Positions 33,470 through 42,518 of a stretch of DNA of 43,259 nt are shown one piece after another. The notes beneath the pieces were generated by a model. It saw only the letters and a program-made list of their open reading frames with translations. It was not told where the DNA came from and searched no databases. This DNA is from an uncultured Eudoraea sp. (GTDB lineage Bacteria > Bacteroidota > Bacteroidia > Flavobacteriales > Flavobacteriaceae): the NCBI RefSeq assembly GCF_947258925.1, contig NZ_CAMYKG010000022.1:1-43259 (forward strand), written 5' to 3'. The stretch's first letter is position 1, and each line of letters starts with the position of its first letter. Position numbers and translations under genes: made by a program.

Positions 33470-34119
33470 TTATTTCTCGATCCTTCCAACTTTTAGAAAA
33501 ATTGGAAATCGGATTTCTTTTTTCTCCTGCTCCTTCCAGTTTTTTCGTTACCCGTTTATCAATTCAGGAACCGGATTTATCCCATCATTGGCATTTTATA
33601 ATTTTTAACGTCCGACCATGTATTTTGATAACCCTCCAATTGTTTTATGTCCCAATTTTCCTTTATTTCTATTTCACGATCAATACTCAAAAGATTAAAA
33701 TTAAAAGGAATTGATTTATAGGCATGATCCACATGTTTCCTTTCGGCATTCCAATATGATCCAATGGTGCCTTTATAAAATTCCTCAAAATAAAACCAGT
33801 GAATTGCCCGGGCAACGGTGATGAGATCAAATTTATTCTCTGGAAATGAGGTTCTCTCTGCCCTTACTTTTTTATAAACAATGCTCTTTTGTACTTCCCG
33901 GTGATTTAATTGATTCTGACTTATGTCCGTCGCAAATACCTTGGTAAAATATTTTGCCAGTTCAACAGCAACCTGTACATTACCGGTACCGCAGTCCCAA
34001 CAACAGTTTTTTACGGGAACAAACTACAGAATCTCAGATTAAAGTATAGCGGGACAAGAAGGCCTATATGCCTTGTACTTCTCAGATTGATGTGAAAAAT
34101 AATCATGTACATTCTTCAT
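33470..34119 (-). pseudogene. Decayed SAM-dependent methyltransferase gene
   Basis: Translating the minus strand from 34119 gives MKNVHDYFSHQSEKYKAYRP, the usual start of a class I methyltransferase, then two in-frame stops (after PAIL and after SEIL), then the SAM-binding segment CCWDCGTGNVQVAVELA in the same frame, followed by FDLITVARAIHWFYFEEFYK. At FYKGTIGSYWNAERK about 40-60 residues normally found there are missing, so there is an internal deletion. A frameshift near 33585 then separates it from the C-terminus, which continues in another frame (GINPVPELING, a further stop, then KKEIRFPIFLKVGRIEK). The gene is clearly dead. The stretch 33362-34139 otherwise holds only the aconitase promoter. 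Confidence 0.85.
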
Positions 34120-34139
34120 GAAATGTCCAAGATTTAATC

Positions 34140-35093
34140 TTAAAGAAGCTTATTTATGATGTCTTCTTCTGAGATACCTTCGGCCTCAGCCTTGTAATTT
34201 TTGATTATTCTATGCCGGAGTATTCCCATCGCCACGGCCTGCACATCTTCAATATCCGGAGAGAACTTGCCATTAATAGCAGCATAGGCCTTAGCACCGA
34301 GTATAAGGTTTTGAGAGGCTCTTGGTCCGGCTCCCCAATCCAGGTATTGCTTTACATAATCTGAAGAACTCTCCAACCCTGGTCGTGTACTGCTTACCAG
34401 TTTTACAGCATAATCCACAACATTATCCGGGACTGGTATTCTTCTTATCAAATGCTGAACTTCCAAAATCTCATCCGCATTAAATAAAGGGTCCACTTCT
34501 GGAAATTCATCATTGGTAGTGGTTTTTACTACCTGGATTTCTTCCTCAACGGAAGGATATTTTAGTTCTATGGCAAACATAAAACGATCTAGCTGTGCTT
34601 CCGGAAGGGGGTAAGTACCTTCCTGTTCAATTGGATTTTGTGTAGCGAGAACAAAATAGGGTTTCGCAAGTTTATGACGCACTCCCGCAATGGTTACAGC
34701 CCTTTCCTGCATAGCTTCCAAAAGTGCAGCTTGCGTTTTAGGGGGTGTCCTGTTAATCTCATCTGCAAGAATTATATTGGCAAAAACTGGACCTTTGATA
34801 AATTTAAAATTTCTGTTCTGATCCAAAATCTCACTCCCTAAGATATCACTAGGCATCAAATCCGGAGTAAACTGTATTCTTTTAAAATCAAGTCCCAATG
34901 TGCTGGCAATGGTATTCACCATTAACGTTTTTGCTAGTCCGGGTACCCCAATAAGTAAGGAATGCCCGCCAGTATAGATAGATAAGAGAATTTGGTCTAT
35001 AACCACATCCTGTCCAACTATGATCTTAGCTATTTCTTTTCTGAGGGCCTGGTGTTTGGCTACTAAATTGTTGATGGCGGTTACGTCAGACAT
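34140..35093 (-). CDS. MoxR-family AAA ATPase
   Basis: A 317-residue MoxR-type AAA+ ATPase, a chaperone-like protein usually paired with von Willebrand factor proteins or envelope biogenesis genes. Walker A reads GVPGLAKT (Ala in place of Gly, as is normal for MoxR), Walker B is IILADEINRTPPKTQAALL and sensor 1 is FVLATQNPIEQEG. The start lies 4 bp downstream of the SurA-like gene, so it is the last gene of that operon. The family's usual DUF58 and vWA partners are not seen here, so the target is unknown. Confidence 0.93.
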   Translation of the reverse strand: MSDVTAINNLVAKHQALRKEIAKIIVGQDVVIDQILLSIYTGGHSLLIGVPGLAKTLMVNTIASTLGLDFKRIQFTPDLMPSDILGSEILDQNRNFKFIKGPVFANIILADEINRTPPKTQAALLEAMQERAVTIAGVRHKLAKPYFVLATQNPIEQEGTYPLPEAQLDRFMFAIELKYPSVEEEIQVVKTTTNDEFPEVDPLFNADEILEVQHLIRRIPVPDNVVDYAVKLVSSTRPGLESSSDYVKQYLDWGAGPRASQNLILGAKAYAAINGKFSPDIEDVQAVAMGILRHRIIKNYKAEAEGISEEDIINKLL

Positions 35094-35097
35094 GCAG

Positions 35098-36549
35098 TTA
35101 TTCCTTTACCCATTTATTGGCAAACTCACAATCTCTGTTATCACCATTAACACTTACATAAGTATCCTCAATATGATCATTCAACCATTCCTTAATGGCC
35201 TTAAACTGTTTATCGCGTAAAGCAAGTTCCTGTATTTTGATATAATCTATAGCAAAGTCTGCTTCGTGTTCATCATATCTGTTACTCACCATTAATATTT
35301 TATATTTGGGAGGACCTCCATTCGGATCCTTCTCAAAAGTTGGTTGTGATACTTCGTTATCTTTTAAATTCCTTACCTGATTGTACAGGGAAGGATCCAT
35401 CTTGGTAAGTTCAAAACGAGAATCAAAATTAATTGGATTTCTTAATAACCCTCCGTCATTTTTGGTTTCTTTTTCATCCGAGAAATTCTTAGCCGCTTCT
35501 GCAAAAGTATACTTGCCTTCAATAATTTGTTTTCGTATGGAGTCTAATTCAACTTTTGCTTTCTCAATGGAAGATTGTGGAATCTCTGGTTGAATGAGAA
35601 TATGACGCAAGTCTAGTTCCTGGCCCCTTATTTTTTCAATATATATAATATGGTACCCAAAAGTAGTTTCAAAGGGATCTGAAATCTCTCCCTGGCGCAA
35701 ACTAAAAGCTACATCTTTAAACTCCTTAACAAAAGGTGTCTCTCTGGTCATACTATAAAAGCCACCTTTGGATTTGGAGCCGGGATCCTGAGAATATAAA
35801 ATTGCTTTTACACTGAAACTGGCATCATTGTCTTCGCAATCGGCCTTTATCTCATTTAACTTATTAATAGTTTTCTGTTTTTCCTCTTCAGGAATTTCAG
35901 GAATTTTAACTATCTGTGAAATTTCGAGTTCTGCTCCGAAAACAGGTTTTTCATCTTCGGGAATTTTATTAAAAAATTGTCTTACCTCTTCCGGGGTAAC
36001 CTCTATTTCACTGACAATTTTTTGTTGCATTTTCTCAGAAAGCATCCTCAACTTATTAATAGTGAACAATTCTTCCCGAAAAGCCTCCACACTCTCTTTA
36101 TTATAAAATTGAAGGACTTTCTGCATGGAACCTACCTGTTGAACCAATTGCTGCATTTGCCGGTCACTTGTGGCATTTACCTCATCGTCCGAGATCAGAA
36201 TACTATCCTGCACTGCCTGATGTGCATATAAACGATCCTCCATCAATTTCCCTAACAATCCACATTGCGTAATATCGTCCATAGCTGCTCCCTGACTGCG
36301 TAAATCAATAAGCGTTTTTTCAATATCGGAATCCAGGATAAGGTAATCCCCTACTACAGCTGAAATACCATCTAGTTTTATTTTCTTAAAATTAGTTACT
36401 GGTTTCTTTTTTATCACACTATCAGCAACTTTCACTGGTTCTGGCGGTTCTATTTGAGTATCGGGAATAGAATCCATTTCCTGGGCACTAAGCCCGGTAA
36501 AAACAATAAAAAAGGCGACTATGTATACTAACTTATTCCTGTTTATCAT
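35098..36549 (-). CDS. SurA-like periplasmic peptidyl-prolyl isomerase
   Basis: A 483-residue protein with a signal peptide (MINRNKLVYIVAFFIVFTGL, cleaved after SAQ) and a SurA-like N-terminal chaperone region, then two parvulin (PpiC) domains: the first around residues 205-300 (SKSKGGFYSMTRETPFVKEF and FGYHIIYIEK) and the second from about 305-400 (RHILIQPEIPQSS, FSDEKETKNDGGL). It would fold outer-membrane proteins in the periplasm. The start at 36549 is chosen because it opens the signal peptide directly; two upstream in-frame ATGs (36582, 36564) would add a charged leader. It overlaps the upstream gene by 17 bp and is followed by moxR. Confidence 0.9.
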   Translation of the reverse strand: MINRNKLVYIVAFFIVFTGLSAQEMDSIPDTQIEPPEPVKVADSVIKKKPVTNFKKIKLDGISAVVGDYLILDSDIEKTLIDLRSQGAAMDDITQCGLLGKLMEDRLYAHQAVQDSILISDDEVNATSDRQMQQLVQQVGSMQKVLQFYNKESVEAFREELFTINKLRMLSEKMQQKIVSEIEVTPEEVRQFFNKIPEDEKPVFGAELEISQIVKIPEIPEEEKQKTINKLNEIKADCEDNDASFSVKAILYSQDPGSKSKGGFYSMTRETPFVKEFKDVAFSLRQGEISDPFETTFGYHIIYIEKIRGQELDLRHILIQPEIPQSSIEKAKVELDSIRKQIIEGKYTFAEAAKNFSDEKETKNDGGLLRNPINFDSRFELTKMDPSLYNQVRNLKDNEVSQPTFEKDPNGGPPKYKILMVSNRYDEHEADFAIDYIKIQELALRDKQFKAIKEWLNDHIEDTYVSVNGDNRDCEFANKWVKE

Positions 36550-37426
36550 AAACTTCAAATTCATTTTCCTTAGTTGCTTCATCTATAATTTCTGTTTCCA
36601 GTTTTCTGATATATTGCAATTTTCTTCTATTGAGAAGCACCTGCCTTATAGTAGGTTCAATATAAGAAAGCGGGGCAACTTCATTAACCTGAAGTACATC
36701 CTTAACCTTTGTCAAATATACCCCCAATGAGTCCTCTAATTCAAAAAATTGTGATTTTTTTAAGTATCTGTCCTGGTTATCTATGGTCAAAGGAGGTATT
36801 TCTTCAAGTACCCTCGAAGCCGATATCCAGATAGAATCGTTAAAGTTTAACTTTTTAAACTGTACACCAATAGAATCCAAAAATCTTTTATCATCCTCAT
36901 TAAATCGCCTTAAACTCTCCGTCACTTCTTTCTTATTGAGAAATTGAACAGGCAATTGAATAAATCTCAGCTGAATAATTTTCTCTTTGAGCTTGAAATT
37001 TTCTTTCTCCCCCTCGTAGAATCTGTTTAATTCCGCGTCAGAGATAATAGTATCCTCCGCCCTATTTACCAAAGCTTCTTTATAGGCCCTGGTATAAAGA
37101 TCTGTTCTGTATCTGGAAACCAACAGTTCAAATTCTGTGATCTTTTCATCGGGCAAATTAATCTTTGCTTTTTCCAAAAATATTTGTTTGGTAGCCCATT
37201 TATTAATGTAATTGGATACGACAATTGCACTATCTTGACGGGTCAAATTTTCACCAATCGCTGCTTTAACCTCGTCCCAGTATAGATAAGTATCCCCTAC
37301 CCGAGCCAATGGCTCTTCGTTCATATCATTTTTTATTAATGAATTACAGGATATAAAAATCGAAACCAAGACATAAAGTCCTATAAGATTCCTGAGTAAT
37401 TTGGTCTGTAGGTTTAAAAAATGCAT
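36533..37426 (-). CDS. SurA-N-like lipoprotein (peptidyl-prolyl isomerase family, no clear PPIase domain)
   Basis: A 297-residue lipoprotein: after MHFLNLQTKLLRNLIGLYVL comes a lipobox SIFISC. The mature part is helical and Glu/Lys-rich with RVGDTYLYWDEVKAAI, a pattern of the N-terminal region in SurA-like proteins of Bacteroidota; an intact parvulin domain is not visible. Start at 37426 is preferred over 37447, because the -7 element TATTTTTG (37431-37438) places the transcription start near 37426, so a translation start upstream is not possible from that promoter; the message may be leaderless. First gene of the operon with the SurA-like and MoxR genes, overlapping the former by 17 bp. Confidence 0.78.
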   Translation of the reverse strand: MHFLNLQTKLLRNLIGLYVLVSIFISCNSLIKNDMNEEPLARVGDTYLYWDEVKAAIGENLTRQDSAIVVSNYINKWATKQIFLEKAKINLPDEKITEFELLVSRYRTDLYTRAYKEALVNRAEDTIISDAELNRFYEGEKENFKLKEKIIQLRFIQLPVQFLNKKEVTESLRRFNEDDKRFLDSIGVQFKKLNFNDSIWISASRVLEEIPPLTIDNQDRYLKKSQFFELEDSLGVYLTKVKDVLQVNEVAPLSYIEPTIRQVLLNRRKLQYIRKLETEIIDEATKENEFEVYDKQE

Positions 37427-37430
37427 TCGA

Positions 37431-37438
37431 CAAAAATA
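37431..37438 (-). promoter_or_regulatory. -7 element of the SurA-like/moxR operon
   Basis: On the minus strand TATTTTTG, a full consensus match, lies just 5 bp upstream of the ATG at 37426, so the transcript would begin at or close to that codon. This argues against the longer reading that begins at 37447. Confidence 0.5.
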
Positions 37439-37609
37439 AGAATTCAATCCTGCTGGACAAGTAATCGCAATATGGATTAACAGATTTTTAGTACCTCAAT
37501 ATATTTATTTAGTAAATTAGGGCAATTAACCGTATGAATATTGATAAATACCCCTGGAAACTATCTATATAATGATCTTAGCCGGGGATTACCAAATAAA
37601 AGGATAAAT

Positions 37610-37849
37610 GTGAGCAGAAAAATTAAACTCATTTGGGATTTCAGAGGGCCAACCGCAAAAGAAATAGCCAAACATCATGAAAAACATTTAAAAGATTACA
37701 TTGTCGCTGAAAAGTTAAGCCTGAATATAACCGGCACTACCCAATTAAGTTCAATGCACAGCATTGCATACCTGGTAGTTGAAGAGGTTAATATGCTCAA
37801 AGTGCGCGATGCGCTCCTTCCACATCGCGGTGAAGTCTATTCAAATTAG
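37610..37849 (+). CDS. Small conserved protein of unknown function
   Basis: A 79-residue protein if read from the GTG at 37610 (VSRKIKLIWDFRGPTAKEIA...). The conserved-looking part begins there and the longer reading from 37541 adds only low-complexity residues, so GTG is preferred. It has an alpha/beta pattern with a His-rich patch (AKHHEKHLKDY) and TQLSSMHSIAYLVVEEVN. I recognise it only as a Bacteroidota hypothetical. No signal peptide. It is followed by a serine hydrolase gene 25 bp further on. Function unknown. Confidence 0.6.
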   Translation: MSRKIKLIWDFRGPTAKEIAKHHEKHLKDYIVAEKLSLNITGTTQLSSMHSIAYLVVEEVNMLKVRDALLPHRGEVYSN

Positions 37850-37874
37850 CATAATTTTTAAACCATACTTATTA

Positions 37875-39017
37875 GTGAAAGCTGTTATACTTACTTTACT
37901 GACATTAATCTTAATAACGAGTTCCTGCAAAACCAAAAGCGAAGAAAAAGATCCCATGAAGAGGGTTTTAGATTCACCTGAGGTTTCAATACGAAAAGTT
38001 ATAGATAGTGTTGATCAATATGAAATTCAAATATTATATACCCAAATAGATCGCATTAACGATAGCATAATTCTAACTGATTATGAATTTCAGTTAGATA
38101 ACGATCATTATTTCTATCCCGCAAGTACCGTTAAATTACCTATTGCCGTACTGGCCCTGGAGAAGTTAAATACCATTGATACACTAGATAGAAATACCCG
38201 GTACTATGTTGAAGGAGATTCGATTGAAAATACTTTTGCAGAGGATGTCATTAATATTTTAACTGTAAGTGACAATCATGCAAACAACAGATTACTTGAA
38301 TTCCAGGGACAAGATGCCATCAATAGCCGACTTGATAGTTTAGGGGTTGGTCCCGTGAGAATTTCACACAGACTTGGGGTACACTCTGATGATGTCACCA
38401 CAAAGCCTCTTATCCTATACATAAATGACAGCACTACCGGAACGTCAACATCCATAGTAAACTCAGAACCCTTGCCCCTGCAGCTGGAACGAATAAAAAA
38501 AGGGGTCGGATTTTACGAAAATGACTCATTAATTATGAATCCTTTTGACTTTAGTTACAAGAATTATTACCCGGTTAATTCACAGCACGAAGTCTTGAAA
38601 AGAATACTATTTCCCCAGTTATTTAGCAACCAAGAACGGTTTAACCTTAGTAAGGATCAAAGAACATTTTTATTAAGTGCTATGCATACCCTGCCGAAAG
38701 AAGCGGGTTATGATCCTGTAGAGTATTATGATGGCTATTGTAAGTTTTTTATTTATGGTGATACAAAAGAAAATATTCCTGAACACATGAAAATATACAA
38801 CAAAGTTGGGTTTGCCTATGGTACACTTACGGATTGTGCTTATATAACTGATGAAAAGAATGGCGTAGAGTTTATGCTTACTGCAACCATTTTAGTTAAC
38901 AAAGATGGGGTTTTTAACGACGACAAATATGAATATGATGAGATAGGAATTCCCTTTTTAGCTGCACTTGGGAGGGAGTTTTACCAGCTCGAATTAGAGC
39001 GAAAAAAAGCACCGTAA
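37875..39017 (+). CDS. Class A beta-lactamase-like serine hydrolase (lipoprotein)
   Basis: A 380-residue secreted protein. The start at GTG 37875 opens a short signal ending in lipobox TSSC (Cys18). The active site has the class A layout: SxxK as ASTVKLP (Ser84, Lys87), SDN as VSDNHANN (Ser132-Asn134), and a KVG segment in YNKVGFAYG where class A enzymes have K(T/S)G. The Glu of the omega loop could not be placed. It is longer than typical class A beta-lactamases, and family members include hydrolases with no antibiotic action, so resistance should not be assumed. Motifs are seen; substrate unknown. Confidence 0.8.
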   Translation: MKAVILTLLTLILITSSCKTKSEEKDPMKRVLDSPEVSIRKVIDSVDQYEIQILYTQIDRINDSIILTDYEFQLDNDHYFYPASTVKLPIAVLALEKLNTIDTLDRNTRYYVEGDSIENTFAEDVINILTVSDNHANNRLLEFQGQDAINSRLDSLGVGPVRISHRLGVHSDDVTTKPLILYINDSTTGTSTSIVNSEPLPLQLERIKKGVGFYENDSLIMNPFDFSYKNYYPVNSQHEVLKRILFPQLFSNQERFNLSKDQRTFLLSAMHTLPKEAGYDPVEYYDGYCKFFIYGDTKENIPEHMKIYNKVGFAYGTLTDCAYITDEKNGVEFMLTATILVNKDGVFNDDKYEYDEIGIPFLAALGREFYQLELERKKAP

Positions 39018-39028
39018 TACGGTGCTTT
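39006..39028. terminator. Bidirectional terminator overlapping the serine hydrolase stop codon
   Basis: AAAGCACCG pairs with CGGTGCTTT (9 bp, perfect) around TAATA. The TAA stop of the serine hydrolase gene (39015-39017) lies in the loop. On the minus strand T-rich bases follow, so it also ends the fasciclin gene transcript. Confidence 0.75.
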
Positions 39029-39053
39029 CAATTTTATAAATAAAAAGAAGTAA

Positions 39054-39572
39054 TTAAGGCATCACTACATCTTCGATGATGTGAATTACCCCGTTTGAAG
39101 CCATTACATCTGTTTTAGCAATTTTGCTGTAATTGCCATTCTTATCCATTAGAAAAATTCCACCATCTTTTGAAACCGCTGTTAGCGTTTCACCATTAAG
39201 TGTTTTAAGTTCAGCTTTCCCATTTCCCGCTTTTAACGCACTGGCAACATCAGCAGCAGAGATTTTTCCTGCAACTACGTGATATGTTAAGATGGCGCTT
39301 AGTTTTTCCTTATTTTCGGGAGCTAATAACGAATTCAAAGTATTTGAATCTATTTTTGCAAATCCGGCGTTAACAGGTGCAAAAACTGTGAAAGGACCAT
39401 CACCCTGAAGAGCGCCTACTAAATCTGCAGCTTTTAAAGCCGTTACCAAAGTAGAGAAATCATCCACAGAAACTGCAACATCAACAATAGTCATTGCTTT
39501 GTCCTGGGCGGAGGTAGTTTGAGTAGAAAATACTAAAGCTACCATTGAGATAATTAAGATAATTTTTTTCAT
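39054..39572 (-). CDS. Secreted fasciclin (FAS1) domain protein
   Basis: A 172-residue protein with a signal peptide (KKIILIISMVALVFS, cleavage after SAQ) and one FAS1 domain: TLVTALKAADLVGALQGDGPFTVFAPVNAGFAKI (H1 region) and GVIHIIEDVVMP (H2 region) at the end. FAS1 domains serve in cell adhesion. It is convergent with the serine hydrolase gene (terminator between) and lies back to back with the ECF sigma factor gene. A weak -7 element TAATTTTA is at 39589-39596 on the minus strand. Firm family call. Confidence 0.93.
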   Translation of the reverse strand: MKKIILIISMVALVFSTQTTSAQDKAMTIVDVAVSVDDFSTLVTALKAADLVGALQGDGPFTVFAPVNAGFAKIDSNTLNSLLAPENKEKLSAILTYHVVAGKISAADVASALKAGNGKAELKTLNGETLTAVSKDGGIFLMDKNGNYSKIAKTDVMASNGVIHIIEDVVMP

Positions 39573-39691
39573 GATTTGTTTAAAAAGTTAAAATTAGAAA
39601 TTATTTATTTGCACTATGCATTAGTAATTACACAATGATTTAAGCCATGGATGAGCAAAGTGATTTTTTATCATATCTTTAACACAAGTTT

Positions 39692-40258
39692 ATGGCAGGA
39701 CACCCAAAAGATATCGAATCCATCAATCAACTTCTCCAGGGAGATAAGAATGCCTTATACCTGTTATATGACAAGTATTCAGGAGCTCTTTATGGTGTAA
39801 TACTAAGGATGTGTAAAGACGATGATTTGGCTAAAGACCTTTTGCAGGAAAGTTTTATTAAAATCTGGCAAAAAATAAGTTCTTTTGATCCTCAGAAAGG
39901 AAAATTCTACACCTGGGCTTACCGAATAGCAAAAAATACAACCTTAAATGCACTCAGAAAGTCTTCTCCGCTCATCCAAACAGATGATTTAAGTGTATAT
40001 GAAAGTAGAAATACCGAATCGGAGGTTTCTGATTCTTCTAATTTGAAAGGAATTTTAGCAGATTTAGAACCTCAGCACCAAATGGCAATTGATTTGGTTT
40101 ATTTTAAGGGCTATACTCATCAAGAGGCACATAAAGAAATGAACGTGCCGTTAGGCTCTTTCAAATCATATGTAAGACAGGCTCTGATTAAATTAAGAGA
40201 ACGACGTGCAGAGCTATCATGGTTTGTTTTGTTAATTGAAGTTATTAGAAATGGATAA
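39692..40258 (+). CDS. ECF-type RNA polymerase sigma factor
   Basis: A 188-residue sigma-70 family factor. Region 2 spans about 22-90 (LYDKYSGALYGVILRMCKDDDLAKDLLQESFIKIWQ, with DLLQESF) and region 4 about 130-180 (QHQMAIDLVYFKGYTHQEAHKEMNVPLGSFKSYVRQALIKLRE). It is co-transcribed with the anti-sigma gene, which overlaps its stop by 8 bp. A TATCTTTA element at 39674-39681 may be its promoter. Its regulon cannot be told from the window; the fasciclin gene alongside is a possible member. Confidence 0.94.
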   Translation: MAGHPKDIESINQLLQGDKNALYLLYDKYSGALYGVILRMCKDDDLAKDLLQESFIKIWQKISSFDPQKGKFYTWAYRIAKNTTLNALRKSSPLIQTDDLSVYESRNTESEVSDSSNLKGILADLEPQHQMAIDLVYFKGYTHQEAHKEMNVPLGSFKSYVRQALIKLRERRAELSWFVLLIEVIRNG

Positions 40259-41042
40259 GAAAAGTATTTTAGAAGACGGGCTTTTGGAGCAGTATCTTTT
40301 GGGAGAACTTTCAAATGAACAGGAAATACAGATCCAAGAAGTTCTGGAAGGACATGCTGATTTAAAAGAAGTATTTGAAGGACTTGAAGAAGAGTTTGAA
40401 AGAATTGGCTTCGAAAATGCTATTACTCCTCCCGAAAGCATTAAAAAAGCACTGGAAAATGCTCTTGAAAACCGAGGGGAAAAATCTGAAATAAAGGACA
40501 TTTCCGGACCCAAAACAGAAGACAGATTTAATTATAGTCGTCTGGCAGTAGCCGCTAGTTTAGCTGCAATTTTTGCCTTGTCCTCGTTTTGGTTCTACAA
40601 TCGATGGCAGACTGCAGAAGATAATTTGGAGGCACTTCAGCAACAGACGATAGCTATGCAGGATCGATTGTCAAATTTAGAGCAAACTTTTGATGTCACT
40701 AATAGGCGGTACCAGTCTATTAATAATAGAAACGTAATTCCTTTATTACTAAAGGGCAATTCATCATATCCCGGATCCAGAGCTGTAGCCTATGTAAATC
40801 ATGCTACACAAAGTGTAATGGTAAATTCACAGGGCCTTCCTCCCTTACAGAAAGATAAAACATATCAAATGTGGGCCGATGTTGATGGGGTTATGATAGA
40901 TATGGGCCTTTTACCTGCAGACACGGTATTGATCCCATTGAAATACATAGCGCGTGCGGAATCGTTGAATATCACCATTGAACCAGCCGGAGGTAATGAT
41001 CATCCCACGGTTGAAAACCTGATCTCTAACGTTCTGCTCTAA
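40251..41042 (+). CDS. Anti-sigma factor (RskA-like, membrane)
   Basis: A 263-residue protein with a cytoplasmic N-terminal anti-sigma part (about 1-85: LLEQYLLGELSNEQEIQIQEVL), a single membrane helix (about 94-115, LAVAASLAAIFALSSFWFY) and a periplasmic RskA domain that ends in the family pattern (KTYQMWADVDG, LNITIEPAGGNDHPT). It would hold the ECF factor at the membrane until a signal triggers release. The start at 40251 is chosen over an upstream TTG since ATGGATAA overlaps the sigma stop by 8 bp, a typical translational coupling. Confidence 0.92.
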   Translation: MDKKSILEDGLLEQYLLGELSNEQEIQIQEVLEGHADLKEVFEGLEEEFERIGFENAITPPESIKKALENALENRGEKSEIKDISGPKTEDRFNYSRLAVAASLAAIFALSSFWFYNRWQTAEDNLEALQQQTIAMQDRLSNLEQTFDVTNRRYQSINNRNVIPLLLKGNSSYPGSRAVAYVNHATQSVMVNSQGLPPLQKDKTYQMWADVDGVMIDMGLLPADTVLIPLKYIARAESLNITIEPAGGNDHPTVENLISNVLL

Positions 41043-41089
41043 TTCTTAATGTCTATACAACAGATAGGCAAAACCGGTGCGGATAAAAC

Positions 41090-42394
41090 CTAATTCAACG
41101 GCCTGCCATAAAGATCAAAATCCGCAGCATCAGTGATTTCAAGTTCTACAAAGTCACCAATTTTGACGTAGAAGTTCCTTGCATCAACCAGTACTTCATT
41201 ATCCACGTCAGGTGAATCAAATTCGGTCCGACCTATAAAATAATTCCCCTCCTTACGGTCAATGATACAACGAAATGTTTTACCAATTTTGTCTTGGTTT
41301 AATTGCCATGAAATAGCGGACTGGAGTTCCATAATTTCATTTGCCCTATTTTGCTTCTCTTCTTCCGGCACATCGTCTTCTAAAGTAAACGCATGGGTAT
41401 TCTCCTCATGACTATAGGTAAAACAACCAAGTCGTTCAAAGCGCATTTCCTTTACCCAGTCCTTTAGTGTTTGAAAATCTTCCTCCGTTTCACCCGGGTA
41501 ACCCACAATAAGTGTTGTTCTTATGGCCATGTCCGGAACCATCGCTCTGAAGTCCTTTAATAGCTTGTTAGTTTTGGCTTTAGTAGTACCCCGCCGCATA
41601 CTTTTAAGGATTGGATCCGAGATGTGTTGCAAGGGTATATCCAGGTAATTGCAGATTTTTGGTTCTTTTTTCATTACGCTGAGCACATCCAATGGAAACC
41701 CGGTTGGAAAGGCATAATGGAGGCGAATCCATTCTATTCCTTCTACCTTAGAAAGTGCTCTCAGTAATTCGGCCAGGTTTCTTTTTTTGTATAAGTCCAG
41801 TCCATAATACGTTAAATCCTGGGCAATTAGTATTAGCTCCTTTACACCATTAGATGCCAGTTTTTGAGCTTCCATAACCAATTCCTCAATAGGCTTACTT
41901 CTATGTTTACCTCGCATTAGAGGTATTGCACAAAACGAACAAGGCCTGTCACAACCTTCAGCAATCTTTAAATAGGCATAATTTTTTGGCGTGGTTGTAA
42001 GGCGTTCGCCAATTAGCTCGTGTTTATAATCGGCACCCAGGGCTTTCAATAAATTAGGCAGGTCACTGGTGCCAAAATATTCATCAACATCAGGAATTTC
42101 CTTCTCCAGATCAGGTTTATAACGCTCACTCAAACATCCTGTCACAAATACCTTATCTACCTCACCCTGCATTTTTTTCTCTACATATCCTAAAATAGTA
42201 TTCACACTTTCCTCTTTGGCATTTGCGATAAACCCACAGGTATTAATAACGACAATATTGCCTTCCTCCTCATGCACTACCTCTTTATCATTCGCTCTGA
42301 GTTGCCCCATAAGAACTTCGGAATCATAGACATTTTTGGAACATCCAAGTGTTACGACATTAATTCTATTTTGCTTTACCGATTTTGTTCGCAT
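41090..42394 (-). CDS. rimO: Ribosomal protein S12 methylthiotransferase
   Basis: A 434-residue radical-SAM enzyme that methylthiolates the conserved Asp of S12 (uS12). The N-terminal UPF0004 domain has the three Cys for a 4Fe-4S cluster (Cys18, Cys53, Cys87). The radical-SAM motif C-x3-C-x2-C is at CDRPCSFC (Cys148, Cys152, Cys155), followed by a TRAM domain near the end (about 375-434). MiaB was considered; the RMRRGTT-like QHISDPILKSMRRGTT block and the GKHRSKP motif favour RimO. A full -7 element is at 42414-42421. Confidence 0.95.
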   Translation of the reverse strand: MRTKSVKQNRINVVTLGCSKNVYDSEVLMGQLRANDKEVVHEEEGNIVVINTCGFIANAKEESVNTILGYVEKKMQGEVDKVFVTGCLSERYKPDLEKEIPDVDEYFGTSDLPNLLKALGADYKHELIGERLTTTPKNYAYLKIAEGCDRPCSFCAIPLMRGKHRSKPIEELVMEAQKLASNGVKELILIAQDLTYYGLDLYKKRNLAELLRALSKVEGIEWIRLHYAFPTGFPLDVLSVMKKEPKICNYLDIPLQHISDPILKSMRRGTTKAKTNKLLKDFRAMVPDMAIRTTLIVGYPGETEEDFQTLKDWVKEMRFERLGCFTYSHEENTHAFTLEDDVPEEEKQNRANEIMELQSAISWQLNQDKIGKTFRCIIDRKEGNYFIGRTEFDSPDVDNEVLVDARNFYVKIGDFVELEITDAADFDLYGRPLN

Positions 42395-42413
42395 GAATTT
42401 GTTTTAGCCGTGC

Positions 42414-42421
42414 AAAAATAC
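42414..42421 (-). promoter_or_regulatory. -7 element of rimO
   Basis: On the minus strand TATTTTTG, a full consensus match, lies 20 bp upstream of the rimO start codon. Confidence 0.5.
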
Positions 42422-42518
42422 AATACAATAGACGAAGAGCAGCTTTTTAACACGAATTCTTCTATTTCTGCGTTAAACCATTACTAGCTGTGTAAGTCTA
42501 ATTAGAAATCACAACCAA

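Noticed and set aside
33460..33714. Plus-strand open frame of 84 codons in the aconitase-moxR gap
   Set aside because: It is antisense to the decayed methyltransferase gene and reads as low-complexity hydrophobic sequence.
37875..39017. Reading the class A-like hydrolase as an antibiotic resistance gene
   Set aside because: SxxK and SDN motifs are present, but the omega-loop Glu could not be placed and many relatives are not beta-lactamases; sequence alone does not support a resistance claim.
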